This document shows, piece after piece, positions 39,155-48,577 of a stretch of DNA of 64,000 nt. The notes under the pieces are model-generated. The model saw only the letters and a list, made by a program, of their open reading frames with translations, was not told the origin of the DNA and searched no databases. A program made the position numbers and the translations under genes. Within the stretch, counting starts at the first letter, position 1; the number at the start of each line of letters is the position of its first letter. The stretch is from Lachnospiraceae bacterium (lineage in GTDB: Bacteria; Bacillota; Clostridia; Lachnospirales; Lachnospiraceae). The stretch spans positions 159,835-223,834 of the forward strand of contig JAAUZE010000017.1 of assembly GCA_014804755.1 (NCBI GenBank), read 5' to 3'.

Positions 39155-39607
39155 ACATCATAATCCAGCATTAAGATTTCTACAAAATTTCCAAATTCAT
39201 TCCTTTTTACTATCTTTGTCTTATCAAGGCTCTTTCAAAAATGGTGTAGTAGTGGTGTAGTAAGCGCCATTTTAAGTCGTGAAACCATCGGTTTTTCAAG
39301 CTTTTCAGGAGCATTTCAAGATACTGCCGTGGAAGACTTAAAGTATTTTTATCATATCATTCAAACTCCTTAATATGCCCTGAAATGCCAGTTTTGCAAG
39401 GCATTCCAGCAATTTTTTAGTTTTGATTCAGATTTGTTATATTATAAATAATCATTTACGGTTAAAGATGACACCATTTCAAAGCAGAAAAATAGGGAGA
39501 TAAGTTATCTCCCTATAACATTATTTAATTATGCTATTTAATTAGTATTTTTCTAAACTTTTTATTTTTTCTATCTATATTATTAACATATGCACATAAT
39601 ACACTTT
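39155..39607. other. Intergenic stretch between AbiE pair 1 and the DUF3825 gene
   Basis: No gene seen. It contains the repeat CAAAAATGGTGTAGTAGTGG (from about 39236) that recurs near 61185. The rest is AT-rich without recognised signals. Confidence 0.4.
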
Positions 39608-40462
39608 CTATTCATCTTTGTCAATAGAATTCTGAATAGAAATTTCATCAATTAGTGTATCAACTTCCTCCATTATTTTTGCCCATTCCTCGTCAGGCTT
39701 TACTATCAATCTAGAATTCATATATGCCCATTCTACTGGCAATACTGTAACGCCTTCGTAATACTCATTTGCATCACTTCGCACTTTATTCATAACCAAT
39801 GCTAATTTTACAGGTGCTCCCGGGAAATATAAAGGTGCCAAAAGTTGAATTTTATTTTCTCCAGTCTCAGTATTATGATAGTAAAATGGCAATGCTAATT
39901 TAAAATTTCTCTTTAGTTTCTTTTCTAAAATTCCTTTCGCAGCATCAAGTAATACATTGATAAGCATTTTGTCAGCATAACCAGCCTCTATAAATCTATC
40001 TATATTATCGTCAATTATATGCTCTTTTCTCAAATTTAGTTCTAACGAACTATCATATATCAGATCTTCTACATTATTGCAATAATTTGCTAATGGAGGA
40101 ATTTGAGAAAAGCACATTGTAAATTGCTTATCTGTTTCCTTAAAGAAACCTACTAAATACCATGGCAGTCCTCCTTCTAAACTACTTTTCTTAAACAGAG
40201 CAATGATTTCTTGATTATATACCGTTAATAACCCTGTATTCATACAGCGGTACTCTCCATCTTCTGATGTCAAAATCTTATTCTCCTCATCAAGCCTATT
40301 ATAAGTAAAAAAAATATAATTTCGTAAGATTCGATATGGATCTGTATCTTTGACTTTTTTGTATGTCCAAATTTCTGGTTGTGTCATTTTGGCTAATAAT
40401 TCAAACTTCTTATTTTGTACCTCTTTTGTTCCTAAAAATACATCTTTTTTAATATCTCCCAT
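39608..40462 (-). CDS. DUF3825-like protein
   Basis: A 284-residue soluble protein that I relate to DUF3825 from its layout: TGLLTVYNQEIIALF near residue 80, a central helical block, and the C-terminal LLAPLYFPGAPVKLALVMNK and VLPVEWAYMNSRLI segments. Members occur in bacterial accessory regions; no biochemical role is known to me. AAGGGAG precedes the ATG. It stands between AbiE pair 1 and a SymE-like gene, among defence or stress-type genes. Confidence 0.6.
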   Translation of the reverse strand: MGDIKKDVFLGTKEVQNKKFELLAKMTQPEIWTYKKVKDTDPYRILRNYIFFTYNRLDEENKILTSEDGEYRCMNTGLLTVYNQEIIALFKKSSLEGGLPWYLVGFFKETDKQFTMCFSQIPPLANYCNNVEDLIYDSSLELNLRKEHIIDDNIDRFIEAGYADKMLINVLLDAAKGILEKKLKRNFKLALPFYYHNTETGENKIQLLAPLYFPGAPVKLALVMNKVRSDANEYYEGVTVLPVEWAYMNSRLIVKPDEEWAKIMEEVDTLIDEISIQNSIDKDE

Positions 40463-40848
40463 GTCTTTAGTCTCCCTTCTTTTTTATAATATAACACCAT
40501 TTTATACTTTGCCCCAATATTATCCGTAATTCTTGCGCATCACCATGACTATCTTGATGTTCCTATCTGAATTTTTTGTATTATTGTCAAGCACTTAATG
40601 ATAAGTACATGTCATCATATCACATCGCCAATACAATGTCATTTTCTTGTTCAATCAATATTCATACAAAAATCTTGTGAATTATTTCTGGGTTATTTTT
40701 CACGCATATACCCCTTGTAATAATTTAAATACTATGGTTTCCAAGATATCGCTATGTGAAATCCCGATTTGTCACTGGCTTTATTATACCGCGATAGCTT
40801 TTCAGATGGAATAGACTTTCTAAAAATTTCATTCTGTAAAATTATCCT
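40463..40848. other. Intergenic stretch without recognised content
   Basis: AT-rich, between the DUF3825 gene and the SymE-like gene. I see no gene, convincing terminator or repeat in it. Confidence 0.4.
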
Positions 40849-41037
40849 TTATTCCTCAGTATCTGTTCTTGTTTCGTCCTCTATAATAATAAGCCGCCCC
40901 TGTTGGCATTTTGCGGCAATTTTATTCCCAGTAGAGAAGCAAGCTTGTTCCAGCCATTTTCCCTGTAAAAGAATCTGTGGCAACGATTTTTTGAAAGTTC
41001 CACGCCCACAGTAAACAGGCCGTTTGAGGTCGTCCAT
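40849..41037 (-). CDS. SymE-like toxin family protein
   Basis: A 62-residue protein with the C-terminal SymE/AbrB-like signature LPQILLQGKWLEQACFSTGN followed by RLIIIEDE. SymE of E. coli is an SOS-induced RNA- or nucleoid-associated toxin; clostridial relatives are often near transposon genes. The start is set by GGGGAGGCAGGACGG before the ATG at 41035-41037. It lies immediately downstream of a shortened tnpV, suggesting a hitch-hiking gene. No antisense RNA could be judged by eye. Confidence 0.7.
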   Translation of the reverse strand: MDDLKRPVYCGRGTFKKSLPQILLQGKWLEQACFSTGNKIAAKCQQGRLIIIEDETRTDTEE

Positions 41038-41073
41038 CCGTCCTGCCTCCCCGCTGCCTATCGGCATATGATT

Positions 41074-41274
41074 TCATATACATTTCCCAGTCAGCACAAG
41101 AGATCTGTACCGCGATGGATGTTCTTCTTTGAGATAGTCCCTGTGCAGCCGTCCGTAATGTCCGATAGGGCGGTTTTCTTCCGGCAGCTTTAAATCCAGA
41201 ATATAGTAATCACCTACCAATATATAATGCAGTCCATTATTCTCATCATAAATATGTTTTTTAAATTTGTCCAT
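41074..41274 (-). pseudogene. Truncated TnpV transposon protein
   Basis: A 66-residue piece with the TnpV N-terminus: KKHIYDENNGLHYILVGDYY, PIGHYGRLHRDYLKEEHP and YRSLVLTGK. TnpV is usually about 110-120 residues; here it ends after LTGK-CI, so the C-terminal half has been lost, probably by the rearrangement that brought in the SymE-like gene 36 bases downstream. TnpV is cargo of clostridial serine-recombinase transposons. Confidence 0.7.
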
Positions 41275-41801
41275 TTTGTTAATCTTCTTATGGTTTTATA
41301 ACTGCAAGTCTGACTCTCCACAAATATTGGTAAATCATTGGTAAAATTAAGTAAGAAACACAAAGTATATTTGGTTTTTATGCATTTTATCATGACCTAC
41401 AAATCCTGCCGTGGCAGACGAAAAGTATCTTAATCATGTTAATTTTCCCTCCTGAAATGCTTCCTGTTACCCGTCACCAAATAAGCATCCTCATCCGGCA
41501 TTTCACAGGGATTTAAAGTATATAAAACTCCCTGCACGGAACGTGCGGCTTTGGTAAGTGTCATAGCCTCGTCCTTTTCAAAACCATATTCGCCCTTTTT
41601 CAGTCAATAAGAAATATAAGATTGCACATAGCCTCTTATTATGTTAAAATTAACCAAAGATGACATGATCCATCTAAAGGTAATTGTAACTTTGTACCTA
41701 TTTTACCGCCATTTTAGTCAGCAGCATGGTTTTACCATGCAAATTCATGCATTTTGCAATGAAATTTGAAGTGCGGCGATGCTCCATGAAAGGAGGCTCT
41801 T
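41275..41801. other. Intergenic stretch with leader of the EF-G-like gene
   Basis: Besides the PIN-like remnant (41439-41564), a hairpin GCATGG/CCATGC (41724-41740) lies about 60 bases before the EF-G-like start, in what would be its 5' leader. No clear promoter was picked. Confidence 0.4.
41439..41564 (-). pseudogene. Possible PIN-domain toxin C-terminal remnant
   Basis: A 41-residue frame (ATG 41562-41564, AGGACGAGG upstream) ending with DEDAYLVTGNRKHF, like the last conserved block of PIN-domain ribonucleases (DYLVTGDKKHF type). The N-terminal catalytic aspartates are absent, so if this was a PIN toxin only its end survives. The call is weak. Confidence 0.35.
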
Positions 41802-43877
41802 ATGAACATTTATACCACGGACAAAATTAGAAATGTTGTTTTGCTCGGACACAGCGGATGCGGGAAAACAAGCCTTGTGGAAGCGATGGCATACCTTGCC
41901 AAAATGACAACACGCATGGGAAAGGTAACTGACGGTAATACAATCAGTGACTATGACAAGGAGGAAATCAAACGTCATATTTCCATCAACACCTCAGTGA
42001 TTCCCATTATATGGGGGGACACAAAGGTTAATATTTTAGATACTCCCGGCGCATTTGATTTTGTGGGGGAAGTTGAGGAAGCGGTATCAGCCTCCGATGC
42101 TGCCATCATTGTGATATCAGGCAAAAACGGCGTTGAGGTCGGAACAAAAAAAGCATGGGAAATATGTGAAAAATATAAGCTGCCACGCATCATATTCATC
42201 ACGAATATGGATAACGATAACGCAAGCTACAGGCAAGTTGTACAAGATCTACAAGATCTGTATGGCAAATGTATCGCACCGTTTCATTTTCCTGTGCGCG
42301 AGAACAAGGAATTTATCGGATATGTAAATGTTTTACAGCAGCGTGCAAAACGCTGGACCCCACATGGTGATGTGGAAAAAATGGACGTTCCTGAATATTC
42401 CAAAGAACACTTAAATATATACCGAACAGCACTTATGGAGGCTGTTGCAGAGACAAATGATGACTTTCTTGATCGTTATTTTAACGGTGAGGAATTTTCA
42501 GAAGATGAAATAAGGCAGGCCCTCAGGGTAAATGTGGCTGAATGCGGTATTGTGCCTGTACTTATGGGCTCTAACACATTGGCCCAAGGCATCTACACGC
42601 TGATGGTTGACATTATAAAATATCTGCCAAGCCCTGAAAAGCGAAGCTGTTCAGGTATAAATACAAAAACAAACGAGATATTTCACGCTGACTATGATTT
42701 CTCAAAACCAAAATCTGCTTATGTTTGGAAAACGATTGCAGACCCGTTCATTGGAAAATATTCTCTGATCAAGGTTATTTCAGGCGTATTAAAAACGGAC
42801 GACATCATGTATAACCATCACAAGGGAGTTGAGGAAAAAATCGGAAAGCTCTATGTGATGCGTGGTAATAAACCGGAGGAAACAAAAGAACTGCATGCAG
42901 GCGATATCGGCGCCTTGGCAAAGCTTACTTCCGTTACAACAACGGATTCCCTTTCCACGCAAAAAAATCCTGTTGCTTACCTCCGTGCTAATATTTCCAC
43001 ACCATATACATATAAGAGATATACCGTAAAAAAGAAGGGGGACGATGACAAGGTTTCTCAGGCGCTTCAAAAGTTAATGTCCGAGGATTTAACCCTCAAG
43101 GTTGAAAATGATACTGCAAACGCTCAATCCCTCATATACGGAATCGGCGATCAGCACCTTGAGGTCGTTGTCTCAAAGCTCTTAGACAGATATAAGGTTG
43201 AAATTGAGCTTGAAAAACCAAGAATTGCATTCCGTGAAACCATACTGAAAAAATCTGACGTGGAATACAAGTATAAGAAACAATCCGGCGGGCATGGACA
43301 ATACGGTCACGTAAAAATGACCTTTGAGCCATCGGGAGATTTGGAAACCCCCTATGTATTTGATCAATGCGTTGTCGGCGGTGCTGTTCCTAAAAATTAT
43401 TTTCCTGCTGTTGAAAAGGGAATACAGGAGTCCGTGACAAGCGGACCACTGGCATCATATCCTGCCGTTGGCGTGAAGGCTGTGCTATATGACGGCTCAT
43501 ACCACACGGTTGACTCCTCAGAAATGGCATTTAAAATTGCCGCCATGCAGGCCTTCAAAAAGGGTTTTATGGAAGCCAAGCCTATTTTATTAGAGCCAAT
43601 CGCCTCCTTAAAAGTACTTGTACCTGACAAATATACCGGTGATATTATGGGCGATTTAAACAAACGTCGTGCCCGTATTCTTTCCATGAACCCAGAGGCA
43701 AATGGCTATAAGGAAATTGTAGCCGATATTCCATACATGGAGCTTTATGGATATAATACCGATTTGCGCTCAATAACCAGTGGAAGCGGCTCATACTCCT
43801 ATTCCTTTGCAAGATATGAGCAGGCTCCACCTGAGATCCAGGAAAGAGCGGTTGCGGAAAGAGCTGATAACGGATAA
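41802..43877 (+). CDS. Elongation factor G-like GTPase
   Basis: A 691-residue EF-G paralogue of the clostridial EFG-like family. GTPase motifs: G1 GHSGCGKT (16-23), G3 DTPG (80-83), and G4 TNMD (134-137) in place of NKxD. EF-G domains II-V follow (QSGGHGQYGHVKMTFEP in domain IV; DIMGDLNKRRARILSM in domain V). The altered G4 and G2 differ from true EF-G and from Tet(M)/Tet(O) proteins. Its role may be ribosome rescue, stress or drug protection (inference). AAAGGAGG precedes the ATG; a perfect terminator follows. It lies on the plus strand among minus-strand genes. Confidence 0.88.
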   Translation: MNIYTTDKIRNVVLLGHSGCGKTSLVEAMAYLAKMTTRMGKVTDGNTISDYDKEEIKRHISINTSVIPIIWGDTKVNILDTPGAFDFVGEVEEAVSASDAAIIVISGKNGVEVGTKKAWEICEKYKLPRIIFITNMDNDNASYRQVVQDLQDLYGKCIAPFHFPVRENKEFIGYVNVLQQRAKRWTPHGDVEKMDVPEYSKEHLNIYRTALMEAVAETNDDFLDRYFNGEEFSEDEIRQALRVNVAECGIVPVLMGSNTLAQGIYTLMVDIIKYLPSPEKRSCSGINTKTNEIFHADYDFSKPKSAYVWKTIADPFIGKYSLIKVISGVLKTDDIMYNHHKGVEEKIGKLYVMRGNKPEETKELHAGDIGALAKLTSVTTTDSLSTQKNPVAYLRANISTPYTYKRYTVKKKGDDDKVSQALQKLMSEDLTLKVENDTANAQSLIYGIGDQHLEVVVSKLLDRYKVEIELEKPRIAFRETILKKSDVEYKYKKQSGGHGQYGHVKMTFEPSGDLETPYVFDQCVVGGAVPKNYFPAVEKGIQESVTSGPLASYPAVGVKAVLYDGSYHTVDSSEMAFKIAAMQAFKKGFMEAKPILLEPIASLKVLVPDKYTGDIMGDLNKRRARILSMNPEANGYKEIVADIPYMELYGYNTDLRSITSGSGSYSYSFARYEQAPPEIQERAVAERADNG

Positions 43878-43884
43878 TAATATC

Positions 43885-44118
43885 TCAAAAATCTGATATA
43901 AGATATATGAATAGTTGCTGAAGGGCAGAGCCGATTTTTCCGGTTCTGCCCTTCAGTCTTGTCGGTACCCGTCCATTTTTTGTGATGTCCATCATCGCCA
44001 GATACCGCATTTTTTCTGGCGGCCTTACATCAGACGGAACTCCCTTGAATTCTTTTTCAATTGTTTCAAATATATTTAATTCTTTTTTGCCGTTATGGGA
44101 ATTTCTAATCACCAGCAT
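43885..44118 (-). CDS. Small hypothetical protein, probable remnant
   Basis: A 77-residue minus-strand frame containing FKGVPSDVRPPEKMRYLAMM and GRVPTRLKGRTGKIGSALQQ. The composition looks protein-like and mobile-element-like, but the start has no good ribosome site and the 3' end coincides with the EF-G-like gene's terminator palindrome. It may be the C-terminal end of a lost gene. Family not recognised. Confidence 0.35.
   Translation of the reverse strand: MLVIRNSHNGKKELNIFETIEKEFKGVPSDVRPPEKMRYLAMMDITKNGRVPTRLKGRTGKIGSALQQLFIYLISDF
43918..43956 (+). terminator. Long hairpin downstream of the EF-G-like gene
   Basis: CTGAAGGGCAGA pairs perfectly with TCTGCCCTTCAG, with CCG/CGG extending the stem. 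The T-run after it is weak (TCTTGT), so termination efficiency is uncertain. Confidence 0.6.
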
Positions 44119-44126
44119 GTCAATTT

Positions 44127-44282
44127 CTAAGGAAGCGCTGATTAAATCAGCACTTCCTTAGAGCCTCCGGCGGATGCACACGGATTTGCAGAGGAATATG
44201 CCGCTTCGCAAAGGAATATACCGCAAAGCGGTATATTCCTTGAAAATCCGGTGCGGGAAACGCTTTAATCAGCGTTTCCCTA
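44127..44282. mobile_element. MITE-like palindromic element, about 156 bases
   Basis: Ends in imperfect terminal inverted repeats TAAGGAAGCGCTGATTAAA and, inverted, TAGGGAAACGCTGATTAAA. Each end can fold into its own hairpin. Inside are AGGAATATACCGC/GCGGTATATTCCT and GGATGCACACGG. No coding capacity. Related copies: 25218-25342 (decayed) and 9771-9800 (ends only). It sits directly downstream of tyrS and may serve as its terminator. Confidence 0.75.
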
Positions 44283-44288
44283 AAACAA

Positions 44289-45518
44289 CTAAATCAATAT
44301 CAGTTTCACGAATTTCTTCTTGCCAATGCGGAGTACGTCACCGTTCTCAATGGATTCTTCCATACCGGTGACAGGGACACCGTTTTTGCGAACTCCGCCC
44401 TGTGCAACCAGTCTTCGCAGTTCACTTCCGCTGTTCACCAATCCATTCTCCACAAACGGGGTAAGACAATCAAACAGATTTCTCTGCTGCGCTACAATTT
44501 CAAGGCTCTCTACCTCCTGTGGAATCTCCTTTTTGGTAAATGCTTCCTCAAAAAACTGTTCTCCCGCCCCAGTTTCTTCCGGTGTGTGGTATAGGGAAGT
44601 GACAGTTCTAGCCAGCAGAAGCTTACTCTCCTTGGGATTCTGCCCTGCTGCCAGAGCGGCCTTTATCTCATCCAGCTCCTCCGGCAGAATATCCGTGGTC
44701 AACTCAAAATATTTTATAATCATGGAATCTGGTATCTGCATGACCTTACGGAACATGGTCTTGGCATCCTCATAAATACCGATGTAATTCCCCAGACTCT
44801 TGCTCATCTTCTCCACACCGTCGATTCCCTCCAAAATCGGCATAAACAATGCTGCCTGAGGCTCCATTCCCCTATTCTTTTGAAGACTTCTTCCCATCAG
44901 GATATTAAACGTCTGGTCTGTTCCTCCAAGCTCCAAATCCGCTTCCAGCACCACCGAATCATATGCCTGCATCAACGGGTAAAAGAACTCATGCAGACCG
45001 ATGGGAACATTGTTGTGGAAGCGATTCTCAAAATCATCTCGCTCCAGCATTCTTGCTACTGTAATATTAGATGCCAGCTTCAGCACCTCATCAAGCCGTA
45101 GTTGTTCCAGCCATTCCCCATTGTAACGTACCTGGGTTTTCTCCCTGTTCAATATGCGAAAAATCTGTTCCTGATATGTCCGGGCATTCACCAATACCTC
45201 TTGCTCTGTCATTGCTTTACGTCCCTTTGATTTACCCGTGGGGTCTCCGATTTTGGCAGTGAAATCACCGATAATAATAACAATCGTATGCCCCATATCC
45301 TGTAGCTGCTTTAACTTGCGAAGCACTACCGCGTGTCCGATGTGAATATCCGGAGCGCTGGGATCCATACCGAATTTCACAGTAAGGGGCTTACCTGTGA
45401 GAATGCTATTCTTAAGCTTTGCTTCCAATTCCTCCTCTCCCACCAGATTCACTGCTCCCTGCTTGATCATACGCATCTGGTGTTTTACCTGTTGTTTGAT
45501 TGTTTCGTTGGCTGTCAT
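44289..45518 (-). CDS. tyrS: Tyrosyl-tRNA synthetase
   Basis: Class I synthetase of 409 residues charging tRNA-Tyr. HIGH motif in PSAPDIHIGHAVVL, KMSKS motif in GVEKMSKSLGNYIG, and a C-terminal S4 RNA-binding domain (LRRLVAQGGVRKNGVPVTGM). The HIGH/KMSKS form resembles the TyrZ branch of Bacillus rather than TyrS. GGAAAGGAAGAAAAA lies before the ATG. A tyrosyl T-box leader upstream would induce it when tRNA-Tyr is uncharged. A MITE-like element follows the stop within ten bases. Confidence 0.96.
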   Translation of the reverse strand: MTANETIKQQVKHQMRMIKQGAVNLVGEEELEAKLKNSILTGKPLTVKFGMDPSAPDIHIGHAVVLRKLKQLQDMGHTIVIIIGDFTAKIGDPTGKSKGRKAMTEQEVLVNARTYQEQIFRILNREKTQVRYNGEWLEQLRLDEVLKLASNITVARMLERDDFENRFHNNVPIGLHEFFYPLMQAYDSVVLEADLELGGTDQTFNILMGRSLQKNRGMEPQAALFMPILEGIDGVEKMSKSLGNYIGIYEDAKTMFRKVMQIPDSMIIKYFELTTDILPEELDEIKAALAAGQNPKESKLLLARTVTSLYHTPEETGAGEQFFEEAFTKKEIPQEVESLEIVAQQRNLFDCLTPFVENGLVNSGSELRRLVAQGGVRKNGVPVTGMEESIENGDVLRIGKKKFVKLILI

Positions 45519-45636
45519 TTTTTCTTCCTTTCCGAGGTCCTATGCCTCATGCAAATTTATTATTTCTTTCAATTCCAGTGAGGCTAAGACAACCAATGAA
45601 TGCTACTGTTTTTACAGTGCCAACGCGCACAAAAAA

Positions 45637-45945
45637 ACTCCCGCCCTTCAAAAGGACGAGAGTCTAATCATCTCGCGATACCACCTAATGTTTATAGACA
45701 GCTCACACTGTCCACCTCTTCGAGTACGACCTTGCGGCTTATACTCTAGCACGTTAACGGATGCAGGAACCGTCGCAGCCTACTATCCGCAGTCTTGCAG
45801 AATTTGGTGCGAAGCTCAAAGATGTATTCACACAAAGCTTCCCATGCGCCTCTCATCAACCGGCTGCTTTCTGTATGTTTCCCCTTATGCTACTTCTTCT
45901 TATCATTGCTTTTCTTAATCAAATCACTTGAATATGAAATTAGGT
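45637..45945 (-). promoter_or_regulatory. T-box riboswitch leader of tyrS
   Basis: The minus strand carries the T-box sequence AGGTGGTATCGCGA (45673-45686), followed by the terminator ACTCTCGTCC...GGGCGGGAGT (45637-45663) with TTTTTTTG. The roughly 250 bases before it hold the expected stem I region. This is the classic arrangement for tRNA-responsive antitermination of a synthetase gene. Confidence 0.9.
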
Positions 45946-45947
45946 TT

Positions 45948-45977
45948 ATTATAAACATATATGAAAATATTTGTCAA
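45948..45977 (-). promoter_or_regulatory. Promoter of the tyrS T-box transcript
   Basis: Consensus TTGACA (45972-45977), 18 bases, then TATAAT (45948-45953) on the minus strand, placing the transcript start near 45941, just before the T-box stem I. Confidence 0.8.
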
Positions 45978-46056
45978 GCAACGATTTCTTCAAGATTGTT
46001 TTTCATTTTTTGGCAACGAAAGCCATAAAAAGACCGGCAGGAAAAATGAAAAAATG

Positions 46057-47400
46057 TCAATGCCTATGAGAATTTTTCTGCCACTTCCCGCGCAGAAAAT
46101 GTGTCCATGCAATGATACAGCCAAGTCCCCAACCCAAAAGTGTATTCCACCAGATCATGTGATAACCCACGCCCGGAATCCCCTGAAAAAGATAAGTAGT
46201 TGCCACGCGAACTGTCAAGGCGCCGGTTGCCACAAAGGTTGAAAACAATGCATTATTTGCACCTTGGAATAAACCCAATAGCGAAAAGTAAGATGCAAAT
46301 AAAGGTAAGCAAAGCGCCGCAAACCGCACATGGGCAGCACAATAACCTATCGCCTCCGGTCCTAATCCAAACGCTACGACAATAGGTCTTGCAAAAATAA
46401 AAATCACTGTCAGGATACAGACTGTAATGATTTCTGAGATCAATACGGTATGTTTTGCGCCGGTCTTTACCCTGTCAAGCCTGTTCGCCCCGATATTTTG
46501 TCCTGTGTAGGTTCCCTGTGTCGTCATCAGGGCGCTTGCGGGCAAAGTCATATATGTCTCCACTTTCTGGGCAACCGAGAAAGATGCCGTCATAGCCTCC
46601 CCATAGCTGTTGACGGCTCTTTGAATGAAAACAAAACCAAATGATACTATAAACTGCTGTAATGCCATAGGAAAGCCCGCTTTTAAAGTCTGCTTTGCAA
46701 GCTGCCATTCAAATGTGAATTCATTTAGCTTAAAGCGGAACATCGGGTACTTCTTCATCATGTAAATAATGCCCACTACGCAGGAAAGCGCCTGTGCAAT
46801 ATCTGTAGCAATAGCAGCGCCGGCTACCCCCATATTCATGTTATAAACGAATATAACATCCAGCACAACATTGACCGCACTGGCAACCAACAGAAAATAC
46901 AATGTCGCTTTACTGTCTCCGATCCCCCGAAGGATAGCGGCTACAATATTATACCCAAACTGAAAGATAAGTCCTGCCGCATAAATCCTGAAATAGGTAT
47001 CAGCCATGGGGATCAGGCTTTCCGGTGTTGCCAGGATATGTTCAATGGCAAACCGGCTGATCACAATGCCTACTGCTGTGGCTAACACACCCATTGCAAG
47101 CATTGTCAAGAGAGAAGAAGACGCCTGTCTGCGCATATCTTCTTTTTTGTCCGCTCCAAAAAGCTGTGCAATCAGGATGCAGGCTCCCGCCGAAAAACCA
47201 TTTGCCAACGCAAGAAAAGCCATTGTGAGAACACCGCAGGCACCAACCGCTGCCAAAGGAGTTTCCCCGGCAAAATTGCCTACAATGATGGTATCCACCG
47301 TATTATAAAGCTGTTGGAGCAATAACCCTAAAAGTACCGGCATCATAAAAGATAAGATGCCTTTCCACGGTGCCCCTTCCGTCAATGTTTTGTTATTCAT
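46057..47400 (-). CDS. MATE family multidrug exporter
   Basis: About 447 residues with twelve hydrophobic segments in two repeats; LLLQQLYNTVDTIIVGNFAG at the N-terminus and NRLDRVKTGAKHTVLI in the middle are MATE landmarks. It is a cation/drug antiporter of the DinF/NorM superfamily, substrate unknown. GGAGGCATGACG before the ATG at 47398-47400 sets the start MNNKTLTEGAP. A LysR regulator is divergently transcribed next to it, a common regulator-exporter pair. Confidence 0.93.
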   Translation of the reverse strand: MNNKTLTEGAPWKGILSFMMPVLLGLLLQQLYNTVDTIIVGNFAGETPLAAVGACGVLTMAFLALANGFSAGACILIAQLFGADKKEDMRRQASSSLLTMLAMGVLATAVGIVISRFAIEHILATPESLIPMADTYFRIYAAGLIFQFGYNIVAAILRGIGDSKATLYFLLVASAVNVVLDVIFVYNMNMGVAGAAIATDIAQALSCVVGIIYMMKKYPMFRFKLNEFTFEWQLAKQTLKAGFPMALQQFIVSFGFVFIQRAVNSYGEAMTASFSVAQKVETYMTLPASALMTTQGTYTGQNIGANRLDRVKTGAKHTVLISEIITVCILTVIFIFARPIVVAFGLGPEAIGYCAAHVRFAALCLPLFASYFSLLGLFQGANNALFSTFVATGALTVRVATTYLFQGIPGVGYHMIWWNTLLGWGLGCIIAWTHFLRGKWQKNSHRH

Positions 47401-47576
47401 CGTCATGCCTCCGTGCACTCAACTTTGTTCTCTTTTCACATCGTTATGCAAAGTAATATATTCCTCTATTCTTAGCTCCTTGCCTGTACTGTTAACTGTA
47501 TTTTTAGATGGAAGCTCCCAGCTGGTAGGCTTCTTTCGCCTTTCCCTTGCCCAAACATATTATAGCAGAATATACA

Positions 47577-47628
47577 TTGACTTCGAAGATGCCAAAATGT
47601 TAAAATAGCTTTTAGAAAATCTAAAAGC
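47577..47628 (+). promoter_or_regulatory. Promoter and palindromic operator of the LysR gene
   Basis: TTGACT (47577-47582), 18 bases, TAAAAT (47601-47606), then the palindrome GCTTTTAGA-AAA-TCTAAAAGC (47608-47628) at the expected transcription start. This is a candidate site for autoregulation by the LysR protein. Confidence 0.6.
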
Positions 47629-47639
47629 GGGATGATATT

Positions 47640-48533
47640 ATGTATAGCAGAGAACTTACCACATTTATTTCAGTTGTAGAGCAAGGAAGTTTTTTGAAAG
47701 CGTCAAAAGAATTGTATATTACGGCTGCATCGGTAATGAACCAGATTAACAAGCTGGAAGCAAATGTTGGTGTAAAGTTGATCGAAAGAACCAGTCAGGG
47801 AACGCAGCTTACCGCCGCTGGGTGTACGTTTTACAAGGATGCAAAAAAGATCATAAAGCAGTCAGAGCAAGCGATAGCCCGTACCCGCCAGATTGCCGAG
47901 AATGAAAAACAGGTAATCCGTATTGGAACATCCATTCTCCGTCCATGTAAAATGTTGGTAGATTTATGGTCGGAAATTGATGACGGGACGCTGCCTGTGA
48001 CGATTCGTATTGTACCATTTGATGATAGCCCGGCAAGCATGGAAAAAATGTTAGAAACACTTGGCAGAGAAATAGATTGTTTTGTCGGTCCCTGTGATTC
48101 CCTCACATGGAAAAAGAAATATAATATCTTTGTGTTAAAACAGGGGGAATGCTGTATTGCCGTTCCGCGAAAGCATAGATTAGCCAAAAAGGAAAAACTG
48201 CAATGGAGTGATCTGGACGGAGAAAATCTTATGCTTGTAAAACGGGGCGATTCTCCTGTACTGAATGGAATGCGCGATGAGATTGAAACAAGACACTCTA
48301 AAATCAGCATTTGGTATATATCACATTTTTATGACACAAATATATTCAATGAATGTGAGCAGGCGGGGTGTATCATGGAAACATTGGATATTTGGAAAGA
48401 TGTTCACCCGTCCATCGTTACGATCCCTATGGAATGGGAATATCAAATACCCTATGGAATTGTATATGCAAAGCAGCCGTCAGAAGCAATGCAGGAATTT
48501 ATCAATATTATTCAAAATAATTTGGACAAATAA
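47640..48533 (+). CDS. LysR family transcriptional regulator
   Basis: A 297-residue LTTR: N-terminal wHTH (residues 1-60; TFISVVEQGSFLKASKELYI and VSMNQINKLE-like recognition region) and a C-terminal periplasmic-binding-like effector domain (about 90-297). It is divergent from the MATE gene, so it probably controls that exporter. GCGGGATGATATT separates promoter and ATG. Confidence 0.92.
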   Translation: MYSRELTTFISVVEQGSFLKASKELYITAASVMNQINKLEANVGVKLIERTSQGTQLTAAGCTFYKDAKKIIKQSEQAIARTRQIAENEKQVIRIGTSILRPCKMLVDLWSEIDDGTLPVTIRIVPFDDSPASMEKMLETLGREIDCFVGPCDSLTWKKKYNIFVLKQGECCIAVPRKHRLAKKEKLQWSDLDGENLMLVKRGDSPVLNGMRDEIETRHSKISIWYISHFYDTNIFNECEQAGCIMETLDIWKDVHPSIVTIPMEWEYQIPYGIVYAKQPSEAMQEFINIIQNNLDK

Positions 48534-48577
48534 AATAACAAAACCTCATTCTCAATGTCTCATCTGATTTCTGCAAT

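Noticed and set aside
41700-41801. Tet(M)-type attenuator leader for the EF-G-like gene
   Set aside because: Only one hairpin is seen; no leader peptide or terminator/antiterminator pair could be drawn.
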